Source of the DNA: an uncultured Armatimonadota bacterium
Lineage (GTDB): Bacteria; Armatimonadota; Armatimonadia; Armatimonadales; Armatimonadaceae
NCBI GenBank assembly: GCA_903915615.1
Contig: CAIWTR010000400.1
Span: 1-5,135 of the forward strand
DNA: 5,135 bases
Direction: 5' to 3'
Part shown: piece by piece, positions 1-5,135 of the stretch
Layout of the letters: each line of letters starts with the position of its first letter
Position numbering within the stretch: position 1 is the stretch's first letter
Position numbers and translations under genes: made by a program
The notes under the pieces: generated by a model
What the model was told of the DNA's origin: nothing
Seen by the model: only the letters and a program-made list of their open reading frames with translations
The model's database searches: none

Positions 1-160
1 GAGCGCTCGATTACCCGCAGGCTCCTTGTTTGAGTTGTTTTTGAGGCTGAAACATCAACATTCAGCTCTCAGAAGCACTCGGACGCGAAGTCACCGTGGG
101 TGAAATCAAAGAGCGCTCCGTCGGAAGGAGGCTGCCGGTATAGTGTTTCCTCGATAGAAA

Positions 161-180
161 CCTGTCAGGCTGTTGACGGG
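161..180 (+). other. Short hairpin in the redoxin 5' leader
   Basis: CCTGTCA (161-167) can pair with TGACGGG (174-180) across a 6-base loop, giving a 7-bp stem with one G-T wobble. No T-run follows it, so it is unlikely to be an intrinsic terminator. If transcription starts upstream it would lie in the 5' untranslated leader, about 60 bases before the start codon. A stem this short can arise by chance, so any regulatory role is speculative. Confidence 0.2.
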
Positions 181-227
181 CTAGAATGCTATGAAGCCAT
201 TCCCACTGAAGCGGGTCAGAGGCATCA

Positions 228-232
228 AAGGA
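228..232 (+). promoter_or_regulatory. Shine-Dalgarno site of the redoxin gene
   Basis: AAGGA ends 7 bases before the ATG at 240, which is ideal spacing. Upstream in the same frame there is no ATG, GTG or TTG before a TGA at 207-209. The site therefore fixes the start of the 183-residue protein. Confidence 0.7.
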
Positions 233-239
233 AACTGAA

Positions 240-791
240 ATGTTTTTTCGCCGACAAGAACCTGCTGCAACAAAACGTGATGGCCACCTCGTCACACTCA
301 TCCACCCGGTGCCCACGCTGACCGGTACAAAGTCCGATTGGCTAAATACAGAAAAACCAATCACCTTTACTCCAGGAAATGTCTCCATCGTCCACTTTTG
401 GACATTTGGCTGCATCAACTGCAAGCGTAACCTCCCCCACTACCAGAGCTGGTGGAGTGCCTACCGCAAGGAGTTCACGGATGGTCGTCTCCAAATGGTT
501 GGCGTCCATACGCCTGAGCTCGAGGATGAACGAAAATTCGAACGCGTAGTTGCCGAAGTCAAGAAGAACAAGATTGAGTACCCAGTCCTCATTGATCCAA
601 AAGAGGAGAACTGGAAGCGCTGGCAGCAATCGATGTGGCCGACGGTCTATCTCATCGACAAACAGCAACGCGTTCGCTACTACTGGAACGGCGAGCTCGA
701 GTGGCAGGGCGCCGGCGGCTTCAAAAAGCTCACACGGTTCATCGAGGAGCTCCTGATCGAGAAAGGCCCTCCATCCAAACCAAAGCCATAA
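240..791 (+). CDS. Thioredoxin-fold (redoxin / DipZ C-terminal-like) protein
   Basis: This encodes a 183-residue thiol-disulfide oxidoreductase-like protein. What is seen: a WLNT segment (residues 34-37), a beta strand leading into HFWTFGCINC with the Cys58-Ile-Asn-Cys61 redox pair, a VGVHTPE stretch (87-93), and WPTVYLID (133-140), whose Pro134 is the expected cis-proline next to the active site. The order WLNT, FWT-CINC, GVHTPE, YPV-D, WP-YLID matches the thioredoxin-like domain at the C-terminus of DipZ and related TlpA/redoxin proteins. Known for the family: these proteins reduce or exchange disulfides, usually outside the cytoplasm. Here the N-terminus is short and charged (MFFRRQEPAATKRDG) with no hydrophobic signal or membrane anchor, so a cytoplasmic location is inferred. 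The start is supported by AAGGA 7 bases upstream. The tail is Lys/Pro rich. The gene stands alone, convergent with the sulfatase, and its substrate is unknown. Confidence 0.88.
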   Translation: MFFRRQEPAATKRDGHLVTLIHPVPTLTGTKSDWLNTEKPITFTPGNVSIVHFWTFGCINCKRNLPHYQSWWSAYRKEFTDGRLQMVGVHTPELEDERKFERVVAEVKKNKIEYPVLIDPKEENWKRWQQSMWPTVYLIDKQQRVRYYWNGELEWQGAGGFKKLTRFIEELLIEKGPPSKPKP

Positions 792-794
792 CGA

Positions 795-818
795 TGATGG
801 GGCATCGCAGCCCCATCA
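795..818. terminator. Hairpin between convergent genes, possible bidirectional terminator
   Basis: TGATGGGGC (795-803) and GCCCCATCA (810-818) form a perfect 9-bp stem around a 6-base loop. The hairpin starts 3 bases after the redoxin stop and ends 9 bases from the sulfatase stop, which is where both transcripts should end. Neither side has a clear T-run, so it is not a textbook intrinsic terminator. It could instead block 3' exonucleases or work with other factors. The structure is certain; its function is inferred from position. Confidence 0.55.
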
Positions 819-827
819 CTCAGCAGG

Positions 828-2375
828 TCACGCGAGAGGCTTGGCTTCCTTGGCGATGAAGACATCCGGAAAGTCAGCAGCACGCTTGTCCCCTGGTGCA
901 CGCAATGCTGCTTGTCCGCCGGCATCCGGCCTTAACGGAATCTGCATCCCACCCGTGCGCTCAAGCAACCTGAAGAGCTGGTTATTCATTTTGTTGACGA
1001 TTGGCCGATGCTTTGGATCCTGCGCTAGGTTTTTTGTTTCCAATGGATCCATCTTGAGGTTGTAAAGCTCATCCAAATCCCAGAGTCCCTGGACACGGAT
1101 ATACTTCCACTCCTCCGTACGGAGCGCATGCACCGTCGGCGTTTGTGGGAAGTCACGCTCCCAGTAATACTCATACAAGACGCCATCACGCCAAGAGACA
1201 TCTGACTTGCCCTGAAGCAATGGGAGGTAGGACGAACCATCCATGTTTGCGGGAGCCTTGATACCAGCGATGTCCAGAAATGTCGGTGCAAGATCGATAT
1301 TGGCGACGACTTGGGGTAACGCTCTACCCGCTGGAAAAATTTTCGGACAGCGCATCAGGAGCGGAACACGCATCGATTCTTCATATGCGGTCCGCTTGTC
1401 AATCAAGCCATGCTCGCCAAAGGCAAAACCGTTGTCGCCCATGAAGATAACCAAGGTGTTATCAAGTATCCCTTTGGCTTCAAGCGCAGCAAGAATTCTG
1501 CCGACAGATTCATCAACAGCTAGCAATGTCTCACAATAGCGACGATGATATTCCTGAACATCCAGCTGGCCATGATACGGAAAGTCGACGCCATGGTGGC
1601 TTGAGCGTTGATCAGATACCCAGCGCGGACGCCCTTGTGGATCGATGTCCTTTGCCTGCGAAACGGGTGTCGGGATGGACTTTCCTGCGTAGCGACCTTT
1701 ATGGCGCTCCGCGGGTACGAAGTTAGAGTGAACCGCCTTGTGGCTGACGTACGCGAAAAAGGGCTGGTCCTTTGAGAGTGATTCAAGCCAGCTGATGGTG
1801 TAGTCGGTCAGCTCATCGGTGATATAGCCCTTTTGCGGAACCTTTGTCCCGTTGACATTTAGGCCTCCCGGGTTTGGCAAATACGTCCCCTGACCACGAA
1901 AGCTGACCCAGTGATCGAATCCGCGCTGCGGCGCATCGGTGTCGCCACCCATATGCCACTTTCCAAAAAATGCCGTCTTGTAGCCGTTCTTTTGCAGTAT
2001 CTGCGGGAAGAACACGACATCCTTTGAAACCGGATTGTTGTTGTCCACAACCCTGTGTTTATGCGCATACATCCCGGTCAGCGTGGAGCACCGGCTTGGA
2101 GAGCACAACGCTGTTGTGACGCAGGCATTCCGCGCCCAAATGCCTTCTTTGCCCAAACGGTCGATGTTTGGAGTTTCGACATACGGATGCCCGGCGATTG
2201 AGAGACAGTCGTGACGGAGGTCATCGATCAGGATATAGACGATGTTCGTCTTCGGTGCGTCTGCGAGAGCCTCGGTGTCTGGAGCTGCTACAGCTGCTGT
2301 CAGCGATGGAAGCGTGGCTACAGCGCCCGCTGTCGATGCCAGCCGCAGGATATCTCGTCGTGTGATGGATGCCAT
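828..2375 (-). CDS. Tat-exported type I sulfatase
   Basis: This encodes a 515-residue sulfatase of the alkaline-phosphatase superfamily (COG3119 type), which hydrolyses sulfate esters. The N-terminus carries a twin-arginine signal (TRRDIL, residues 5-10, then a hydrophobic stretch) with a plausible cleavage site after AVA at residue 30, so periplasmic or outer-surface action is expected. Metal ligands Asp51-Asp52 are in ILIDDLR. The CSPSR signature (91-95) places Cys91 for conversion to formylglycine by an FGE or anSME enzyme not in this window. GKWHMG (138-143) supplies Lys139 and His141; His212 lies in SHK; Asp314-Asn315 in MGDNG complete the metal site. All key residues are present and the length is normal. 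Overall layout resembles N-acetylglucosamine-6-sulfatase and other glycan sulfatases, but the substrate cannot be read from sequence. The start is the natural one for a Tat signal, with a weak GAGCAGG just upstream. It lies 38 bp after murB and may be cotranscribed with it. Confidence 0.93.
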   Translation of the reverse strand: MASITRRDILRLASTAGAVATLPSLTAAVAAPDTEALADAPKTNIVYILIDDLRHDCLSIAGHPYVETPNIDRLGKEGIWARNACVTTALCSPSRCSTLTGMYAHKHRVVDNNNPVSKDVVFFPQILQKNGYKTAFFGKWHMGGDTDAPQRGFDHWVSFRGQGTYLPNPGGLNVNGTKVPQKGYITDELTDYTISWLESLSKDQPFFAYVSHKAVHSNFVPAERHKGRYAGKSIPTPVSQAKDIDPQGRPRWVSDQRSSHHGVDFPYHGQLDVQEYHRRYCETLLAVDESVGRILAALEAKGILDNTLVIFMGDNGFAFGEHGLIDKRTAYEESMRVPLLMRCPKIFPAGRALPQVVANIDLAPTFLDIAGIKAPANMDGSSYLPLLQGKSDVSWRDGVLYEYYWERDFPQTPTVHALRTEEWKYIRVQGLWDLDELYNLKMDPLETKNLAQDPKHRPIVNKMNNQLFRLLERTGGMQIPLRPDAGGQAALRAPGDKRAADFPDVFIAKEAKPLA

Positions 2376-2413
2376 ACCTGCTCATTCGACAGACGTAGGT
2401 CAAGTCCCTTGTA

Positions 2414-3505
2414 TCAATGGGCCTCGAGCCGCACCGCCCCCGCAGGCAGCTTGGCATCCATGCCAAATCCCACCCAGACAGGCTCTGGAACCAACCCAAT
2501 TCCAAACTGGCTGCGAACCGCATCCTGAACCTTAATCGCCCCAGCGGCAACATCGATAGACGCTGCGCCATCCTCCGTCACCAATGCCAAGACATGCTTG
2601 CTCGACAGGCGGACACCATTCGCAAGCTCCATCCCGCGGTAGAGGCCGGCACGCTCCATCAACCAGGCTGCAGAAAGCTTGACAGAAGTCCCGCTAGCGC
2701 CCACATCCCAGCGCGGCACCGTTTCGTCAGGAAAGTCAGAGGCAATTCGACCCGCAACGACAGCATCCACAATCGGATTCCTGAAAAATGAACCTGCACT
2801 TCGGCTATCGGCATCATCCGGGGAGACAACCATCCCCTTACGCCTACGAATTGCCCGCACCAAGTCAGCCACATGCCAGAGCTCACACGCTCCTGCATCC
2901 AGGGCAGCACGCCGTACCTCCGGATACGCGAGGCAAGGCTCTCCGTTTTGATGCAGGCGAAAGTGCACATCCGTGATCACAAACCGCCCTGTATCAGCAC
3001 TATTGAAGCGGCTGTGGCGATATGCAAAGTAGCAGTCACTTGCGCTTAGCTCGACAAGCGCATCGGTTTGCGTGTCGATGGCCATAACGGCCTTGATGAC
3101 GGCTGCGACCTCTTGGCCATAGGCACCAACATTTTGGATAGGTGTTGCACCGACCTGACCCGGGATACCCGCCAGGCACTCAATCCCTTGGAAATTACGG
3201 GCGACCGCCCAGTCTACAAAGGCATCCCATGGCATCCCAGCCGGGACTTGGACATCTACAGCACCCAGACTACTCGAAAGGATTTCCGGCTCACCCGCTG
3301 CCAGCTGTAGGACACCTACCCATGCCGGCTCATCAGAGACCACGCAGTTGCTACCGCCGCCGAGGACAAACGGCGTCAGAGAGGCATCCCGGATCAGGTG
3401 GAGCGCATCAAGCGCCGCTTGCGCATCGCTCGCGATGTGCCACGCTCCGGGAATCCCACCAACTCTTAGCGTCGTGACTTCGGAAAGTGGGCGGGGCACC
3501 GCCAT
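2414..3505 (-). CDS. murB: UDP-N-acetylenolpyruvoylglucosamine reductase MurB
   Basis: MurB is a cytoplasmic FAD enzyme that reduces UDP-GlcNAc-enolpyruvate to UDP-MurNAc with NADPH, a step of peptidoglycan precursor synthesis. Taking the ATG at 3505 gives 363 residues. The FAD-binding half contains TTLRVGG (11-17), GGGSN (49-53) and GIPGQVGATPIQNVGAYGQE (113-132). Catalytic residues by comparison with E. coli Arg159, Ser229 and Glu325 are Arg163 (YRHSRFN), Ser239 (SAGSFFRNP) and Glu341 (PEPVW). The long C-terminal half matches E. coli-type (type I) MurB, and an extension of about 20 residues follows the catalytic Glu. The frame also opens at an ATG at 3559, which would add 18 Ser/Lys-rich residues and overlap tyrS by 53 bp. 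I prefer 3505 because known MurB proteins have few residues before TTLRVGG and the ATG lies one base after the tyrS stop, suggesting translational coupling. No strong Shine-Dalgarno precedes either start. Confidence 0.95.
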   Translation of the reverse strand: MAVPRPLSEVTTLRVGGIPGAWHIASDAQAALDALHLIRDASLTPFVLGGGSNCVVSDEPAWVGVLQLAAGEPEILSSSLGAVDVQVPAGMPWDAFVDWAVARNFQGIECLAGIPGQVGATPIQNVGAYGQEVAAVIKAVMAIDTQTDALVELSASDCYFAYRHSRFNSADTGRFVITDVHFRLHQNGEPCLAYPEVRRAALDAGACELWHVADLVRAIRRRKGMVVSPDDADSRSAGSFFRNPIVDAVVAGRIASDFPDETVPRWDVGASGTSVKLSAAWLMERAGLYRGMELANGVRLSSKHVLALVTEDGAASIDVAAGAIKVQDAVRSQFGIGLVPEPVWVGFGMDAKLPAGAVRLEAH

Positions 3506-3506
3506 G

Positions 3507-4700
3507 TCAGGCTGTCCGGAGGACGAAGTAATGCTTTTTGCCGGCTTTGAGCTGATCACCGGATGTCACATTTACAAAAGCTTTGGTATCCGAGTGCTTT
3601 TCGCCGTTAATGGACAGTCCGCCCTGCTCAACCAGCCGGCGGGCATCTCCATTGGATGCACAGACACCCAGCTCAACCAACAATGCCACGGGTGCTATCG
3701 GGTTGCTGCTCACCGTGTGCTCAGGAGCATCATCCGGGAACTGACGCCCGCTATGGACTTTCTTCCACTGCTCGGATGCCGCATCAGCAGACTCAGCTCC
3801 GTGGTAAATCGCCACGATGGCATGCGCCAGCTTGTGCTTGGCTTCCATCGGGTTGCTTCCAGCCGCCAGCCACTCTGAGTAGTCTTCCACAGGGACATCT
3901 GTGCAGAGGAGGAACCAATCGCCCATCAGCTCATCCGCGAGGGACATCACCTTGCTGTACTGATCAATCGCTGGCTCAGCGATGCCGACGTAGTTACCAA
4001 GCGACTTGGACATTTTCTTCTGGCCATCAAGGCCAACCAGCAATGGCATAAAGAAGCCAATTTGCTGATCCTGTCCCGTTTCGGCTTGGAGATCTCGTCC
4101 AGTCAAGATGTTGAATGTCTGGTCCTGTCCACCCATTTCGATGTCTGCTTCGATAGCCACCGAGTCGTAGCCTTGGGCGAGCGGGTAGAGCAGCTCGTGC
4201 AGAGAGATAGGCGCGCCAGCATCCCAGCGCTTGCGGAAATCCTCACGCGTGAGCACCTGCGCGACCGTCATCTTGCTGGTGAGCTTGACGAGATCAGCAA
4301 AGGACAGCTTGCCAAGCCATTCGCTGTTGAAGCGGATGTCGGTCTTTGCGCGGTCAAGAATGACCGAGAGCTGGTCAACGTAGGTCGCCGCATTTTCACG
4401 GATCTGCTCTTCGGTCAGCATCGGGCGTGTTGCCGAGCGGCCGGATGGATCCCCGATCAGCGTCGTATAGTCCCCGATAATGATTGTGACGCGGTGACCA
4501 AGGTCTTGAAACTGGCGGATTTTACGCAGCACGACGGCAAAGCCGAGGTGGATGTCAGGGGATGTTGGGTCAAGACCAAGCTTTACAACAAGTGGCTTGC
4601 CGGTTTTCGCCGACTTTTCGAGCTTGGCACGCAGGCCATTTTCGGGAACGATGAGGGATGCTCCGCGCTTTAGGAGCTCTACTTGCTGATCCAGATTCAC
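3507..4700 (-). CDS. tyrS: Tyrosyl-tRNA synthetase, TyrZ type
   Basis: This encodes a 397-residue class Ic aminoacyl-tRNA synthetase that activates tyrosine with ATP and charges tRNA-Tyr in the cytoplasm as a homodimer. The Rossmann catalytic domain holds the HIGH-type motif as HLGF (51-54) within LGLDPTSPDIHLGF, GDPSGR (83-88), the tyrosine-pocket segments YPLAQGYDS (172-180) and DIEMGGQDQ (186-194), and a perfect KMSKS (229-233). The C-terminal S4 RNA-binding domain spans about 337-397. KMSKS (rather than KFGKS) and DPTSPDIHLG-VVLRKIRQFQDLGH place it with TyrZ-type enzymes. The second His of HIGH is Phe here. The start is GTG at 4700; no in-frame ATG, GTG or TTG lies between it and the preceding TAG at 4736-4734. 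I see no Shine-Dalgarno before it. The gene lies 33 bp after an unknown gene and one base before the preferred murB start, so it is probably in an operon. No T-box or other tRNA-sensing leader is visible. Confidence 0.96.
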   Translation of the reverse strand: MNLDQQVELLKRGASLIVPENGLRAKLEKSAKTGKPLVVKLGLDPTSPDIHLGFAVVLRKIRQFQDLGHRVTIIIGDYTTLIGDPSGRSATRPMLTEEQIRENAATYVDQLSVILDRAKTDIRFNSEWLGKLSFADLVKLTSKMTVAQVLTREDFRKRWDAGAPISLHELLYPLAQGYDSVAIEADIEMGGQDQTFNILTGRDLQAETGQDQQIGFFMPLLVGLDGQKKMSKSLGNYVGIAEPAIDQYSKVMSLADELMGDWFLLCTDVPVEDYSEWLAAGSNPMEAKHKLAHAIVAIYHGAESADAASEQWKKVHSGRQFPDDAPEHTVSSNPIAPVALLVELGVCASNGDARRLVEQGGLSINGEKHSDTKAFVNVTSGDQLKAGKKHYFVLRTA

Positions 4701-4708
4701 GCGGGCAT
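4697..4708 (-). promoter_or_regulatory. Three-codon ORF overlapping the tyrS start
   Basis: On the minus strand an ATG at 4708 opens a reading frame of three codons (Met-Pro-Ala) whose TGA shares two bases with the GTG start of tyrS (GTGA overlap). Because tyrS has no visible Shine-Dalgarno site, ribosomes ending this minigene could re-initiate at the GTG. The minigene itself also lacks an obvious ribosome binding site, and so short an ORF is easily found by chance. Confidence 0.2.
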
Positions 4709-4725
4709 TGTATCGTTGACGGCGC

Positions 4726-4742
4726 GGGGGCTTCTAGCCCCC
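4726..4742 (-). terminator. GC-rich hairpin spanning the upstream stop codon
   Basis: Read on the minus strand, GGGGGCT (4742-4736) pairs perfectly with AGCCCCC (4732-4726) around a 3-base loop, a very stable 7-bp stem. The TAG stop of the unknown upstream gene begins on the last stem base and runs into the loop. It is followed by GCGCCGTC rather than a T-run, so it is not a standard intrinsic terminator. It could weaken readthrough into tyrS, protect the 3' end of the upstream message, or hold the tyrS leader in a fold. The structure is clear; the role is inferred. Confidence 0.4.
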
Positions 4743-5135
4743 TGCACCCGTGATTGGCTTGCTTTCCGTCGGCGCACTGGCTGGAGTGCCCTTTTCACTT
4801 GCAGGATCGGCATTGTCGCCCGCACCTAGGATTCGCTTTCCACCAGCGCCACCAGACCCACCATATGCATTTGGCTTTTTACCAAGAGCGGTGATCGCGG
4901 CTTTGTCAGCACCAGATGCCTCCGAGCTTGGGTACGAGACCACGGATGCATCGCCATCCGAGACGAACCGTGACATCCGGCCACTGGTAAGCTCTCCTAC
5001 CCAGTAGGACAGGCCAAATTTGAGGTCTTCCGGGGTGATGCGCTCGATGCGAACGGGGTTGAAGCCTTTGGCGACGGGTGAGAGCATGGGGCGCCACGCA
5101 GCCTGGCAGACAGCGGTATGCGTGTAGCTGCCACC
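4734..5135 (-). CDS. C-terminal part of an unrecognised protein (runs off right edge)
   Basis: The frame is open from the right edge to a TAG at 4736-4734, giving 133 visible residues; the first in-frame ATG is at 5087, but the 16 codons before it are also open, so the true start is probably outside the window. I do not recognise the family. The first half (about residues 1-67) looks folded, with GGSYTHTAVCQAAWRP at the edge, then RIERITPEDLKFGLSYWVGE. From about residue 68 the chain is low in complexity and rich in Gly, Ala, Pro, Ser and Lys (including GGSGGAGG), which suggests a disordered tail. No membrane segment or catalytic motif is visible in this part. It lies 33 bp upstream of tyrS in the same direction, ends inside a stable hairpin and may share a transcript with tyrS and murB. 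That it is a real coding region is supported by the continuous frame and the operon-like spacing, not by homology. Confidence 0.65.
   Translation of the reverse strand, partial: GGSYTHTAVCQAAWRPMLSPVAKGFNPVRIERITPEDLKFGLSYWVGELTSGRMSRFVSDGDASVVSYPSSEASGADKAAITALGKKPNAYGGSGGAGGKRILGAGDNADPASEKGTPASAPTESKPITGAGG

Larger units (their letters stand above)
1..239. other. Non-coding region upstream of the redoxin gene
   Basis: No convincing gene lies here. All three plus frames are interrupted by stops (for example TGA at 31-33, 42-44 and 48-50), and no minus-strand reading frame has a credible start and ribosome binding site. The 8-bp palindrome GAGCGCTC occurs at 1-8 and again at 111-118. A short imperfect hairpin lies at 161-180. 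TATAGT at 139-144 and TAGAAT at 182-187 resemble -10 boxes, but neither has a good -35 box at 16-18 bp, so I do not call a promoter. The region presumably holds the promoter of the redoxin gene and perhaps the far flank of whatever lies to the left. Confidence 0.6.

Noticed and set aside
51..143. Frame-3 stretch reading QLSEALGREVTVGEIKERS, ending at TAG 141-143
   Set aside because: The composition looks protein-like and it could be a gene remnant, but it has no ATG start, follows a TGA at 48-50, and is only about 30 codons long. A translated search of relatives would be needed to support a pseudogene.
173..187. TTGACG (173-178) with TAGAAT (182-187) as a promoter
   Set aside because: The spacing is only 3 bp, incompatible with a -35/-10 pair; no other well-spaced pair was found.
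191..238. 15-codon ORF (MKPFPLKRVRGIKGN) ending one base before the redoxin ATG
   Set aside because: Considered as a coupled leader peptide, but it has no ribosome binding site and no regulatory codon run, and the redoxin gene has its own good Shine-Dalgarno site.
62..424. Minus-strand open frame of 120 codons
   Set aside because: About half is antisense to the redoxin gene and the rest lies in non-coding sequence; no motif, and the start lies inside the redoxin coding region.
2376..2413. TTGACC on the minus strand between murB and the sulfatase as a -35 box
   Set aside because: No -10-like sequence lies at suitable spacing before the sulfatase start, so a separate sulfatase promoter here is not supported.
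3348..3878. Plus-strand open frame of 176 codons crossing the murB/tyrS junction
   Set aside because: It is antisense to two well-supported genes and its translation shows no motif; it is a by-product of codon composition.
4062..4673. Plus-strand open frame of 203 codons
   Set aside because: It lies entirely antisense to tyrS, whose motifs prove the minus-strand frame; the translation resembles no protein family I know and it has no ribosome binding site I could recognise.

Overview
The window is ordinary chromosomal sequence from a Gram-negative bacterium. It holds four complete genes and one gene cut by the right edge. An exported twin-arginine sulfatase, a DipZ-like thioredoxin-fold protein, a TyrZ-type tyrosyl-tRNA synthetase (KMSKS plus S4 domain) and an E. 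coli-type (type I) MurB would fit the Planctomycetes-Verrucomicrobia group, perhaps Verrucomicrobia. This placement is an inference from gene content, not a demonstrated assignment.

Layout. Positions 1-239 hold no convincing gene; they are the upstream region of a plus-strand gene at 240-791, which encodes a small redoxin with a Cys-Ile-Asn-Cys active site. That gene converges on a minus-strand block covering the rest of the window. A perfect 9-bp hairpin (795-818) sits in the 36-bp gap between the convergent stop codons. Read in the direction of transcription, the minus block is: the C-terminal part of an unrecognised protein with a Gly/Ala/Pro-rich tail (4734-5135, open at the right edge), tyrS (3507-4700), murB (2414-3505) and a Tat-exported sulfatase (828-2375). 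Gaps are 33, 1 and 38 bp, so the block could be one transcript, with its promoter either outside the window or inside the unknown gene.

Function. tyrS (tRNA-Tyr charging) and murB (second committed step of peptidoglycan precursor synthesis) are housekeeping genes. The sulfatase is an accessory enzyme for hydrolysing sulfate esters, probably on sulfated glycans, and appears to be attached to the end of the housekeeping pair. The redoxin is transcribed separately and has no visible functional link to the others.

I found no mobile element, tRNA or rRNA gene, CRISPR array, toxin-antitoxin pair or defence system, and no convincing undescribed system. The points most worth a second look are the tyrS initiation region (GTG start, no visible Shine-Dalgarno, strong hairpin over the upstream stop codon, tiny overlapping ORF), the HLGF form of the TyrRS HIGH motif, the murB start choice, and the unidentified protein at the right edge.
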